This document shows, piece after piece, positions 7,150 through 16,574 of a stretch of DNA of 64,000 bases. The stretch is taken from the NCBI GenBank assembly GCA_029838195.1, contig JALGVJ010000013.1, positions 1 through 64,000 of the forward strand. The letters run 5' to 3'. Under the pieces are notes generated by a model, which was not told the origin of the DNA, did not search any database, and saw nothing but the letters and a program-made list of their open reading frames with translations. The position numbers and the translations under genes are program-made. Each line of letters begins with the position of its first letter. The first letter of the stretch is position 1. Source of the DNA: Promethearchaeota archaeon (GTDB lineage Archaea > Asgardarchaeota > Lokiarchaeia > Sigyniarchaeales > SOKP01).

Positions 7150-8763
7150 GTGGAAGGAAAAAAAGAAATAAATGTTTCGAAAATGATGGAAGTAATCAGG
7201 GAAGAGTTGCTCCTGCCTGAGAAAGCTTACTTTTTCGATACTACGCTTCGGGATGGAGAGCAAACCCCCGGAATAAGTTTTACATTGGAGGAGAAAATTT
7301 CCATTGCCCGTGCGTTGAATGAACTGGGCATTGACGTGATAGAGGCTGGATTTCCGGTGGTTTCTCAAGGAGATTTTGATGCTTGTCGGGAAATTGCCCA
7401 TTTGGGTTTAGATTCCGAGGTCATTGGATTGGCAAGATGCAATATGGTGGATATAGATAAGGTCATTGAAGCCGATATGGATAGCATTCACGTGTTCATT
7501 GCGACCTCGGATTTGCATTTAAAGGAGAAACTTCAGATGACGCGTGAGGAGGTCTTGGAACAGATTGAAAAGACGGTGTCATATGCTAAAGAGCATTACT
7601 CAACCGTGTTATTTTCTGCGGAGGATGCGACTCGTTCCAATTTAGACTTTCTATTAAAAGCCAACAAGCTAGCGGTGAAATGCGGGGCCACGCGCATTAA
7701 TATTCCGGATACTGTTGGAACTATCACGCCGAAAGCGTTCGGATACATCGTTCGCAAGCACCATGAATTCTTGCCAAAAAACGTGCGAATTGCGGTTCAT
7801 TGTCATAATGATTTTGGATTGGCCGTGGCAAATACAATTGCGGGGTTTGAAAATGGAGCATCAGAAGCTCAAACGACCATAATGGGTTTAGGAGAGCGGG
7901 CCGGTAATGCTTCTTTTGAGGAAACAGCCATGTCCTTGTATGCGCTTTATGGCATTCCCATGAACATCAATACTCGAAGAATTTTTCCCACGGCAAAATT
8001 AGTGGAGAGTTATTGTGGTGGAAAGATTAAAATCGGAAGGCTTCAGCCTTTAATTGGGCAAAATGCCTTTGCTCATGAGTCGGGAATTCATGCCCATGCA
8101 ATGATTAAGAATGCTCGCACGTATGAACCCTTATCCCCCGAGTTAATTGGCATCAAGAGATCGGACTCCATGGAGGAGATTGTTCGGCAGTCGATTAAAT
8201 TGGGGAAACATACGGGAGGGCATGCGCTTAAAGCCAAATTAAAGGAATTGGGCGTGAATACTACTGAAGAGCAGTTTAATAAGATAATGACAAACGTCAA
8301 ACGATTTGGCGATAAAGGACATGAAGTATCAGAGGAGGATTTCTTGGCAATCGTGAAAGACGTGTTGGGACAAATACCAGAACAAGAGCAATTTGTTCAT
8401 TTGGAGGAATTAACCGTATTGACGGGTTCGGTGACACCTACAGCGACCGTGAAGTTACAAATTAAAAATAATGGTGAATATATCGAGAAATTGGCTTCTT
8501 CTGTTGGTGTTGGCCCAGTAGATGCGAGCGTCAAAGCAATTGTCAAGTGTTTTGAGCCCATGAGTAAAATCAAACTCTTGGAATATAATATTGAAGCGGT
8601 TACGGGAGGTACGGAGGCTTTAGGACACGTTTCCATTGAATTAATGGACTTAGAAAGCAATCATATCGTGAAATCAAGCGCAACTCATGAAGATATTGTC
8701 ATGTCGTCGGTTTTAGCTCTCTTGAAAGGATTAAACCGGCTTTTAAAAGCAAAAAACAGTTAA
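7150..8763 (+). CDS. leuA: 2-isopropylmalate synthase (LeuA family)
   Basis: The family condenses acetyl-CoA with 2-oxoisovalerate in leucine synthesis. The HMGL-like TIM barrel shows DTTLRDGEQTPG, HCHNDFGLAVANT and ESGIHAHA. A full C-terminal LeuA dimer/regulatory domain is present (SVTPTATV, YNIEAVTGGTEALG), as needed for end-product feedback. I chose GTG 7150, with AGGTGG eight bases upstream (7136-7141). GTG 7138 and ATG 7183 are alternatives. Archaeal relatives include citramalate and homocitrate synthases, but the leucine-rich leader upstream favours isopropylmalate synthase. The stop overlaps the stop of the converging aminotransferase. No other leu genes are in the window. Confidence 0.82.
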   Translation: MEGKKEINVSKMMEVIREELLLPEKAYFFDTTLRDGEQTPGISFTLEEKISIARALNELGIDVIEAGFPVVSQGDFDACREIAHLGLDSEVIGLARCNMVDIDKVIEADMDSIHVFIATSDLHLKEKLQMTREEVLEQIEKTVSYAKEHYSTVLFSAEDATRSNLDFLLKANKLAVKCGATRINIPDTVGTITPKAFGYIVRKHHEFLPKNVRIAVHCHNDFGLAVANTIAGFENGASEAQTTIMGLGERAGNASFEETAMSLYALYGIPMNINTRRIFPTAKLVESYCGGKIKIGRLQPLIGQNAFAHESGIHAHAMIKNARTYEPLSPELIGIKRSDSMEEIVRQSIKLGKHTGGHALKAKLKELGVNTTEEQFNKIMTNVKRFGDKGHEVSEEDFLAIVKDVLGQIPEQEQFVHLEELTVLTGSVTPTATVKLQIKNNGEYIEKLASSVGVGPVDASVKAIVKCFEPMSKIKLLEYNIEAVTGGTEALGHVSIELMDLESNHIVKSSATHEDIVMSSVLALLKGLNRLLKAKNS

Positions 8764-9953
8764 ATTGATTTTTTTAAAAAATCTTCTAAATAATTATACG
8801 CCGTTTCTAAGGTTGGTAAATCGGGTAAAAACGTAAAACGCACGTGTTTTTTACCGTAAAATCCAAATCCAGAACCATATACGGCGCAAACGCCCGTATA
8901 TTTTAAAAGATCAATTACAAATTCTTTATCATTTTTCCATTTTTTAAATTCTTCGAGCTCGATTCGAGGAAATAAATAAAACGTGCCCTCAGCATTAATG
9001 CAATGAAATCCCTCCATTTGTCGTAATCGTTTGTATGAATAATCCCTGCGTTCCTTCAACTTACGAACCATACTCTTAGTATGGGGTCCAGGATTCTTCA
9101 AGGCTTCGATAGCGGCGAATTGAGCATTAGAATTTGCACACAAACGAGAGCGGGCGATTTTTTCAATCCCTTCTTTTAATTCTTTTAATTTCCCATAGGG
9201 GTCATGAAAGTACATGTAGCCTAATCTCCAGCCCGTAGCCATGTGGGCTTTGGAAAAACCATTTAATCCGATGAGGGGAATATCTTTAGATAAAGTAGCA
9301 GGGCACGTATATTCTTTTTCAAAAACGATTTGGTCGTAGATTTCGTCCGATAACACGATTAAGTCATGCTCTCCCGCAAGATCTAAAATCTCTCGAATGC
9401 TTTTTTTATCATATATCACGCCCGTGGGATTGTTAGGAGAGCTGATTAATATGGCTTGGGTTTTTGGAGTAATTTTTTTTCTTAAATCTTCAATATTGGG
9501 AGACCAATCGTTTTCTTCTTCTAATTGGTATTCTACAGGCACGCCGTCAAAAAACCGAGAATAATTTATGTAAAGAGGATAACTCGGTCCGGGAATGAGA
9601 AGTTCGTTTCCATTTTCCAGCAAGCTAGCAAGAATGAAAAAAATCCCTTCTGTCACTCCGGCTGTTATTAAAATATCATCGGGTTCCAAGTTAATGGAAT
9701 TTTTCTCATTTTCATGCTTGCATACTTCTTCTCTAAGTTCTCTCACGCCCAAGCTATCGACATAATAATTTTGTCCGGAAAACGTGGAATCTGATAAAGC
9801 CTGGGAAATATATTTTGGCGTGTCAAAATCATACCTGGCAGGGTCTCCAATATTCATGTGAATGATTTTTTTTCCACTTTTTTCCACTTGCTCCGCGACC
9901 ACGGCGATGTCTCTAATAGCATATTCTAAATCTTTAACTCTTCTTGAAACCAT
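8760..9953 (-). CDS. Class I/II aminotransferase (alanine/aspartate type)
   Basis: This is a PLP-dependent aminotransferase of fold type I. IGDP near residue 36, SSPNNPTG (about 171-178), LSDEIY and the PLP lysine in GFSKAHMATGWRLGY (K235) are all present, and the length of 397 aa is normal. The YYVDSLGV and GPSYPLY regions resemble archaeal alanine or aspartate aminotransferases. Because it faces leuA it may act in branched-chain or alanine transamination, but convergent genes need not share a pathway. The two stop codons overlap. Family is sure; substrate is not. Confidence 0.85.
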   Translation of the reverse strand: MVSRRVKDLEYAIRDIAVVAEQVEKSGKKIIHMNIGDPARYDFDTPKYISQALSDSTFSGQNYYVDSLGVRELREEVCKHENEKNSINLEPDDILITAGVTEGIFFILASLLENGNELLIPGPSYPLYINYSRFFDGVPVEYQLEEENDWSPNIEDLRKKITPKTQAILISSPNNPTGVIYDKKSIREILDLAGEHDLIVLSDEIYDQIVFEKEYTCPATLSKDIPLIGLNGFSKAHMATGWRLGYMYFHDPYGKLKELKEGIEKIARSRLCANSNAQFAAIEALKNPGPHTKSMVRKLKERRDYSYKRLRQMEGFHCINAEGTFYLFPRIELEEFKKWKNDKEFVIDLLKYTGVCAVYGSGFGFYGKKHVRFTFLPDLPTLETAYNYLEDFLKKSI

Positions 9954-10124
9954 TTTCCTTTAATGAGATCTGGTGCTAAAAAAGTTGGTCTATTTATTGA
10001 AAAAGTATTATAAGATTAAATAAGGTTATCATTTACTTTTATTCCAAAAAAATATATTGCCTTTTCATTATTAAGTTCATAATAAGTTAAATCTCGTAAT
10101 GATCTTGGGGAGTTTCATACATCC

Positions 10125-13100
10125 ATGACGATTATTGAAGGTAAGACTGCGTATCCCTATTTGACAGTTTTTAAAAAGGAGCCATTTGAATCGTTCACGT
10201 TAATCAAGCAAAGAAATATTAATGATTTTTATACCAGTAATAAAGAAAAAATTTTTAAAATTCATGACCATTTCCAAGAGAATCTGTTCAAGTATCAAAA
10301 TCTTAACTTGGAAAATATTTATTGGTTTTTATTATTGAATAAATACTTGAAACAACCCGATCCCTTTAATGCAGAACAGATCTACGAGTTTATAAAGAAA
10401 TGTGAGCGAATAAAAGAAAATAAATTAGGGTTTAAATTCACTCCTACCGCAGATTGTGAACCCGATATTTGGTCCACGTATTATGCGCTCATGAGCCTTC
10501 ATTTTTTGGGAAAGTTAGAGGAGTATTTGTTTTCACGTGGATTAGAACAATCCATTACCTTCATTAAAGATTTTATTTTTTCTCATTCGAAAGGCACCCG
10601 ATTTCTTCATTGTTTGGATGCCCGCTGTGAGATTGAAAATAATATTTCTCCCGCAAGAACGTTATATTTTATTTTAGAAATATTTTCCTTATTAGAATTC
10701 GATATACGAGGAAATAGGGAAAAATTTCGTCCTTTTATTGGCGTTCGGAGAAAGGATCCTTCTCTGGTTTTTAAACTTTCATGTTTATTATATTTAGATT
10801 TGGCATCCAACGTAAAAGAGAAAGAGATTCTGTATCTTTATCAATTTCAGAGAAAAAATGGGGGGTTTAATTTCAAGGAGGGAATAGGAAATTCGAGGGC
10901 TACATTTTGGATAACTTGGGTATTATATAATTATAGTTGGCTTGTAGATTATGATCCTTCACGTATTTATTCATTTATCATTAATCGATTAAATAATCTC
11001 ATGAAAAAAGAGGAAGAATGGAATTTAACTATATTAGCGGAAGTTTCGAAATTAATTATTACCTTATCTCTGATTTGGAAAAAATTTATTGATGAAATAG
11101 AAAGAGTGGTATTTGATGAGTTAGAAAAAAACAAATTCATTGATTTAAATCGGGTCGAGGCGATATTTGGGTTAGATACCACGACAATCCAAGAAATTTT
11201 TTCCTACATTAACGAAAGCTATAATTTTAATCTTCGAATTTTAACCATGAAGAGTGAATTCTCCAAGTTCGTGAATGACCTCAGCAGTACCAACTTGAAC
11301 TTATTGGCCACAACCCTCTATGAGGAGATTTCTAAAAATAGCGTGATATATATTTCTGATATTTTAAAAAAATACAACACTAAATTTCGCTCTGAACAAT
11401 TAAAAATCAAGGATGTCGATGTTCTCCTCAAAAAAATGATTTCTCACCATTTCTTTAATGGAACACTAAGGAAAAAAAGAACCTTATTAAAAAGGGTAAA
11501 ATATTTTTTCTATGTGAGTCAAGTTCCCGAACACGTGATTGTATCGGACATGGATATAAATGCTGAGAAAATCTTTGAAGAAAAACTGAAATTAAAAGAG
11601 ATTAAAAATGACATCTACAATATCATCTTGAATCTTAAAAATGCAACCTCCCAAATTAAGGAGGAAATTGAAAGTTATTTAATGATGGATGAAGTTGAAT
11701 ATGCTAAAAAAAGATTAAGCTTAATTACTCGTAGCAAGTTAATGGACGCTGACTTTCTTAATGAAAACATCGAAAATTCTTTTAATGAAGAATTGTATTA
11801 CATGAACATTCAATCTGTATTAGCGGCAGAAATATCTCGTTGGAAAGAATTATATTCCGTGTTAAGTTTAAGATTAAATGAAACCGAAAAATACCTAAAA
11901 GAAAAAATTAAAGAGAAGGAAGAGCTAAAAAATTATGAACTTCTTTTGGATAAATTAGAAGAAAAAATATTCGCTGCGGCTGAAGCATTTAATAAATATA
12001 TTAAGGCGTTTCGAATTTTTCTTAGAACGATTTTAGAACAACAGCAAGCGGAAAACGTTTATGATACTATAATGAAAGAATTTAACACGTTAAAAGAAAA
12101 GGTTGAGATGTTTGATGAAAAAATTCAACGGTTTTCTCAAAAAATAATAACTAAAGAAGATATGGTACGGAAAAAACATAAAAATATTATTGAAAAGTGG
12201 TTGGGAATAAAAGAAGAATTAGATATGATCTTAAATTATTATTCAGAAGGGTTTTCCTTCTTTAACCAAGTTATGGTAGAGTTAGCCCATCTCGAGCGAG
12301 AATTAGAAGATCGTCTGTCCGAAATTCATGACCAAGCGAGTCAAAAAATTTATGGTAGCGAGTTTAAAATAGCGTACGAGATTATTCAAAATCAATCAGA
12401 TTTAATCTTACAAGAACTTTCCGTAAAATTAAAATCTTTAAAAACTACCGTGGAAGGGGAGATTAAGAAAAAACAAAAACTATATCTCCTTTATCGGTAT
12501 CTTAATGAGAATATAGATAAAATGGAAGAAAGATACATTAAAAAAGTCGGTGATCGAGTTCAAGCTCTGCGGGATAAAATTATAGAAGAACAAAATCGTT
12601 CTAAGATCGAAGATTTTGAAAGTTTTACTTCAGAAAAGATTATAGATCTCAAGAATGATTTGCAAGAGTTCAGGAAGAAGTTAAAAGATCATGAGGTTTT
12701 ACAAAACCTTGAACTGAAACAAGTTACTAAAGAAATAGAGAAAATTCAGGATAAATTTGAAGCGTACAATAAAAAATATCTTTTAAAATTAGAAAATTGT
12801 AGAAAAACCATCTCGAGTTTTGATGAAAAATTAAAGGTAACGCTTATTCAATGGGATAAATTTTCGATGTTTTTTAAGAATGAGCTTTCCATATTAAAGG
12901 AAGAATTGATAGACACGCTTCTTCTGTTAAAGATTGACCACCTCTCTAATAAATATAATTCAGATAGCATTAATCTAAAAGAACTAAAAAAAGAAACTAA
13001 TCTTTCTTGCAAATTTTTAATAGAAAAAATTAAAAATTTAATCGAATCATCAAAGGTGGAGGGCCAATTACATGAAGATAAAAAATGCTTATTGATTTTC

Positions 13101-14555
13101 TCGGAGCATTATTACAAAAACAGGGAATTGAGGTATTTCATTGATAATAAATTAATCAAAGATAGCCAAGAAAAAATGGGTAAAATCTTAGCATTATTCG
13201 ATTCTGCCGTGAAAAAAATGACGTTAAGCGTGAACTTCTTAGAAATTCAAAACCGAATTAATGATATAGAAAATTTTGAGCTTCCCCTTAAAAAGCAATT
13301 TGAACAAAAAATAAGATTTTTAGATATTGATCTAAATAGCCGAACTGAATACCTCGAAACAAGAGAACATTTTTTTTCTCTTATACAGCGTATCAAGCAT
13401 GCTTTAAATCAAATCAAGACGAATCTCAAACTCTTTAAAGAGGCTCAAACCTTAATAATTACTCGTTTTGAAGCCCTTAAACTGAAGTTACAGAAAATCT
13501 TTTCTAAATTAATGGAAGAAAGTGACAATGTAAGGTCCTATCTGAGAGTTAAAAAAGCATTTGAAGAATTTAAAATAGATTTTGAGCGATCCTTAACAGA
13601 AGTTGATAAAGCTATTGAAGAAAATATTAGCCGAATCTTGAATCAAACCGAAGAGGCAAAAAAATTCACTCCAGAACTCCAAGCCTTGCGAGTGAAGGCT
13701 AAAAACCAGCTCATTGAGGAATACAAAAATAAAAAAGATAAGCTAGAAAAAATGCTCGAATTACTAAAAAACAAGCTCTTTCAAGGGAATCTCTTAACCT
13801 TAATAAACGATTCCAAAATTCGTTTATCTCAATTATTAGGGACGCTTCAGAGAAAAGTAGAAGATACCATTGAAATAAAAGAATTCAAGCGTGCCCAAGC
13901 TACTGTTCAAAAAAGAGTGAAAAACATTAACATGGAAATAAAAAACATTCATCGCGAAATCAGAAATCTCGTAAAAACTTATAATAAACAAGCAATAGGA
14001 TTTGAAACACAGAGCAAATATATTTTGGACGATTTTGAACACTTTCTCAATGAATATGGTGCAGCCCTCTTGGAAAAAGAAAAAACTCTCGAGCGAACCA
14101 TTTTAAAAGAATACGTTTCCATGACGATTAAGGCCGTCACGAATCAATACCTCACGATTGGATTTCTCAACCATGAATTAGGAATTAAAAAGCAAAACAT
14201 TCAAGATCATTTGCTTTTTTTAATCAGTTCTGGGCAATTACAAGGCAAGTATGACCCTCGCATGGGATTATATTATGAAAATCCCCAAGTATTAAAAGAT
14301 TTAGACGAGAATGAATTAGAGGTAATAAAAACTATGAATTTCAGAGTCTACATGTTCTTAAATCGACTTAAAAATTTTACTTCACAATATTATTCCATTA
14401 TCGCCTTTTTCGCAAGTTTTCTCACTATTTCTTATTATTTATTCACATTATCGGGAGGAAATCCTTTAGCTCTCATCATTCCTGCCATTGTTCTAATCAT
14501 GCTATTGAGCTTCATGTTTTTAAAGAAAAGAAAAGAAGAAAAAATAAAAATCTAA
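10125..14555 (+). CDS. Giant coiled-coil protein with N-terminal toroid-like domain and C-terminal membrane anchor
   Basis: No named family was recognised for this 1,476-residue protein. The first 300 residues have helical repeats resembling prenyltransferase/terpene-cyclase alpha/alpha toroids: PDIWSTYYALMSLHFLG (about 115-131), then NGGFNFKEG and SRATFWITWVLYNY (about 245-270). Residues about 480-1,320 are almost pure Lys/Glu/Leu heptad-like coiled coil. A winged-helix-like segment follows (YVSMTIKAVTNQYLTIGFLNHELGIKK in two pieces, then LISSGQLQGKYDP, about 1,327-1,380). Two hydrophobic helices (about 1,420-1,442 and 1,446-1,466) precede a basic tail, KKRKEEKIKI. It probably projects a long cytoplasmic rod from a membrane. 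The ATG start stands behind AT-rich DNA without a clear ribosome site. Confidence 0.8.
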   Translation: MTIIEGKTAYPYLTVFKKEPFESFTLIKQRNINDFYTSNKEKIFKIHDHFQENLFKYQNLNLENIYWFLLLNKYLKQPDPFNAEQIYEFIKKCERIKENKLGFKFTPTADCEPDIWSTYYALMSLHFLGKLEEYLFSRGLEQSITFIKDFIFSHSKGTRFLHCLDARCEIENNISPARTLYFILEIFSLLEFDIRGNREKFRPFIGVRRKDPSLVFKLSCLLYLDLASNVKEKEILYLYQFQRKNGGFNFKEGIGNSRATFWITWVLYNYSWLVDYDPSRIYSFIINRLNNLMKKEEEWNLTILAEVSKLIITLSLIWKKFIDEIERVVFDELEKNKFIDLNRVEAIFGLDTTTIQEIFSYINESYNFNLRILTMKSEFSKFVNDLSSTNLNLLATTLYEEISKNSVIYISDILKKYNTKFRSEQLKIKDVDVLLKKMISHHFFNGTLRKKRTLLKRVKYFFYVSQVPEHVIVSDMDINAEKIFEEKLKLKEIKNDIYNIILNLKNATSQIKEEIESYLMMDEVEYAKKRLSLITRSKLMDADFLNENIENSFNEELYYMNIQSVLAAEISRWKELYSVLSLRLNETEKYLKEKIKEKEELKNYELLLDKLEEKIFAAAEAFNKYIKAFRIFLRTILEQQQAENVYDTIMKEFNTLKEKVEMFDEKIQRFSQKIITKEDMVRKKHKNIIEKWLGIKEELDMILNYYSEGFSFFNQVMVELAHLERELEDRLSEIHDQASQKIYGSEFKIAYEIIQNQSDLILQELSVKLKSLKTTVEGEIKKKQKLYLLYRYLNENIDKMEERYIKKVGDRVQALRDKIIEEQNRSKIEDFESFTSEKIIDLKNDLQEFRKKLKDHEVLQNLELKQVTKEIEKIQDKFEAYNKKYLLKLENCRKTISSFDEKLKVTLIQWDKFSMFFKNELSILKEELIDTLLLLKIDHLSNKYNSDSINLKELKKETNLSCKFLIEKIKNLIESSKVEGQLHEDKKCLLIFSEHYYKNRELRYFIDNKLIKDSQEKMGKILALFDSAVKKMTLSVNFLEIQNRINDIENFELPLKKQFEQKIRFLDIDLNSRTEYLETREHFFSLIQRIKHALNQIKTNLKLFKEAQTLIITRFEALKLKLQKIFSKLMEESDNVRSYLRVKKAFEEFKIDFERSLTEVDKAIEENISRILNQTEEAKKFTPELQALRVKAKNQLIEEYKNKKDKLEKMLELLKNKLFQGNLLTLINDSKIRLSQLLGTLQRKVEDTIEIKEFKRAQATVQKRVKNINMEIKNIHREIRNLVKTYNKQAIGFETQSKYILDDFEHFLNEYGAALLEKEKTLERTILKEYVSMTIKAVTNQYLTIGFLNHELGIKKQNIQDHLLFLISSGQLQGKYDPRMGLYYENPQVLKDLDENELEVIKTMNFRVYMFLNRLKNFTSQYYSIIAFFASFLTISYYLFTLSGGNPLALIIPAIVLIMLLSFMFLKKRKEEKIKI

Positions 14556-14615
14556 AAAGCAATAGTTCGGAAAATAAGAGTTATAATTAATTATTGTCTT
14601 TTTTTTTCTCAAGTA

Positions 14616-15413
14616 ATGAACCGAAAAAAATTTAATTCTAAAGTGGACAGACTTCTTCAAAGAATCCCGGCACTTGGTAAATTGCTCACTACTCTTTTTA
14701 GTGCTCAAGAAGTATTAATGCTGGAGATCTTTAGATTTTTAGATCAAAAATTTCACGTGAATTCCTTGATTTTCCTTGATAAATATTTATTTAAAGGAAG
14801 ATGGGGAGGAAAAATCGTTCCTTTAAACATTAATCTACAACCAGACATGAGCTTTTTACCTTCGCAAGAAATATTAGAACTTCTCAGTAGATCAAGTGTC
14901 ACGGGCATTTCATATTGTTATTGTAGGAATGTCCAACGCAAGCACGGAAAACCCAATTGCGATCATCCCATCAATACATGCATTCATCTTGGTTTTGGCA
15001 AGGATTTAAAAGAAATACCTTTCAAATCTGAAAATTTAAAAAAGGTATCTAAAGAAGAAATAAGAAAAATTTTAATCGAATCTGACGAGCGGGGATTAAT
15101 TCATCAATTAATTTATTATCCAAGTCCAGACTTCTATTATGTTGCCTGTAATTGTTGCCCTTGTTGTTGTGTTGTTTTAAGCAAGTTTCTAAAAATGGGA
15201 GCACCTCAAGTAATTAAAAGTGATTTCATTGCGGAAACGGATTTATCTAAATGCGCGAATTGCGGAAATTGCGTGCAATGGTGCTATTTTGGAGCAAGAA
15301 AAATGAACAACGGGCGATTGGCCCTCACCCCATCCCTCTGTTTCGGTTGTGGAATCTGTATTTCGAAATGTCCAAATAGAGCAATTTCCTTAAAGAAGAA
15401 ATTAAAAAATTAA
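14616..15413 (+). CDS. Cysteine-rich 4Fe-4S protein
   Basis: The C-terminal region is a classical two-cluster ferredoxin: CANCGNC..C (213-223) and CFGCGICISKCP (242-252). Upstream is a second cysteine-rich part: SYCYCR (about 100-104), C115 and C122, then CNCCPCCC (178-185). The N-terminal 60 residues are helical, with no signal peptide. The layout suggests an iron-sulfur electron carrier or an assembly-type protein with an extra metal site of unknown kind. It lies 60 bases downstream of the giant coiled-coil gene on the same strand, but no functional link is evident. Specific function unknown. Confidence 0.7.
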   Translation: MNRKKFNSKVDRLLQRIPALGKLLTTLFSAQEVLMLEIFRFLDQKFHVNSLIFLDKYLFKGRWGGKIVPLNINLQPDMSFLPSQEILELLSRSSVTGISYCYCRNVQRKHGKPNCDHPINTCIHLGFGKDLKEIPFKSENLKKVSKEEIRKILIESDERGLIHQLIYYPSPDFYYVACNCCPCCCVVLSKFLKMGAPQVIKSDFIAETDLSKCANCGNCVQWCYFGARKMNNGRLALTPSLCFGCGICISKCPNRAISLKKKLKN

Positions 15414-15499
15414 TGCTTTACATGTATTTTCTAAAAGAAATATCTTTTTATAAAAAATGATGATAATAATAATATTGATATAACGGTGTTAATTTTTTT

Positions 15500-16489
15500 T
15501 TATCCTTGTTCGCCAGGCGTTTTTATCAAAAGATCTTCAATTTCTTTCTTAAATTTAGTTCTAGAACCCACGAGATTTAAGAATTTGTGAGGTGGATCAT
15601 TCGCTTTATCTTCTACCCAATAATTTTTTCCTGGTTCTTCATCTAAAACTAATCGATAACCCGACACCTCTTCAAAATATTTATCACACCCTCGAATAGC
15701 ATAATATACCGTGAGCAAATCCCAAGTAAAATTTCCTTTATGATTGGTTCCCAAGTAAAATTCATAACACTTACGGACGGGATTTTCCTCAGGTGTTTTA
15801 GTAGGGAGCATTTTACCATTTAAAAATTCACTTCCATGAGTCTGGACGACGAGTTCCGTGGGCCAATGATTAAGGGCGGTTCGGGCGGCAGGCCAATCCA
15901 TCCTCCAATTGAGGCGTTCAATATCCTTGGGAAAGCGACCCCATCCCATGGTAACCAGTTTTTTAACTTTTTTCCTTACCAAATCCATTCCGGAGAGCTC
16001 ACTGAACTCATCAGGACCTGATTTTAAAAGATCACCAAGAGCAGAGAGTAAGCCTACGGCTATTATAACCACAGAAGAGTCTTCAGCTTCTGAGAGTAAA
16101 TGGCGGTATAACGGGACTGCGTCCCACGTGTTAGGAATTTTAATTTCATCTAAATTAAAAAATTGAACCACTTTTTTTGGATAATAATTTCGCCCAGAAG
16201 CAATTACTTCTTGTTGATGTTCTCTATATTCCTTAAACCTACTTCCATTTTCGAAATCTTCATTTTTTAAATAACCTATGGGAAGATTTCCTCTATCATA
16301 ATAGGTATTAATGGTATGAGCAATTTTCACGGAAGAATCCAAGGGCACATCGCAAATAACGCCAAGGATGGTTGCTTCTTGGAGATCTGCTAGTGCATGG
16401 AGAATTGCCAAAGCACCACAATCATCACAGTCGAGATCCATGTCCGTATCGTAAATGACGGGGACGGATTTATTGTTTGAGCTTGACAT
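15500..16489 (-). CDS. Inosine-uridine-preferring nucleoside hydrolase family protein
   Basis: Proteins of this family cleave the N-glycosidic bond of ribonucleosides. The N-terminal calcium-binding motif is present in modified form: YDTDMDLDCDDCGALAIL near residue 13, against the usual DTDPGxDDAxA. MGWGRFP, ERLNWRMDWPAA and FTWDLLTVYYA fit the later metal and ribose-binding elements. The length of 329 aa is normal. The extra Asp and the Cys in the first motif make it a divergent member, so substrate choice is open. It is the last gene of a minus-strand run with independent-looking spacing. Confidence 0.75.
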   Translation of the reverse strand: MSSSNNKSVPVIYDTDMDLDCDDCGALAILHALADLQEATILGVICDVPLDSSVKIAHTINTYYDRGNLPIGYLKNEDFENGSRFKEYREHQQEVIASGRNYYPKKVVQFFNLDEIKIPNTWDAVPLYRHLLSEAEDSSVVIIAVGLLSALGDLLKSGPDEFSELSGMDLVRKKVKKLVTMGWGRFPKDIERLNWRMDWPAARTALNHWPTELVVQTHGSEFLNGKMLPTKTPEENPVRKCYEFYLGTNHKGNFTWDLLTVYYAIRGCDKYFEEVSGYRLVLDEEPGKNYWVEDKANDPPHKFLNLVGSRTKFKKEIEDLLIKTPGEQG

Positions 16490-16574
16490 TTTCTAGTAAA
16501 ATTTAATTAATTAATCTCTCTAATTTATAAAATTCATAAAATATAGGTATTAATAAGATAATTAAAGATTTAAT

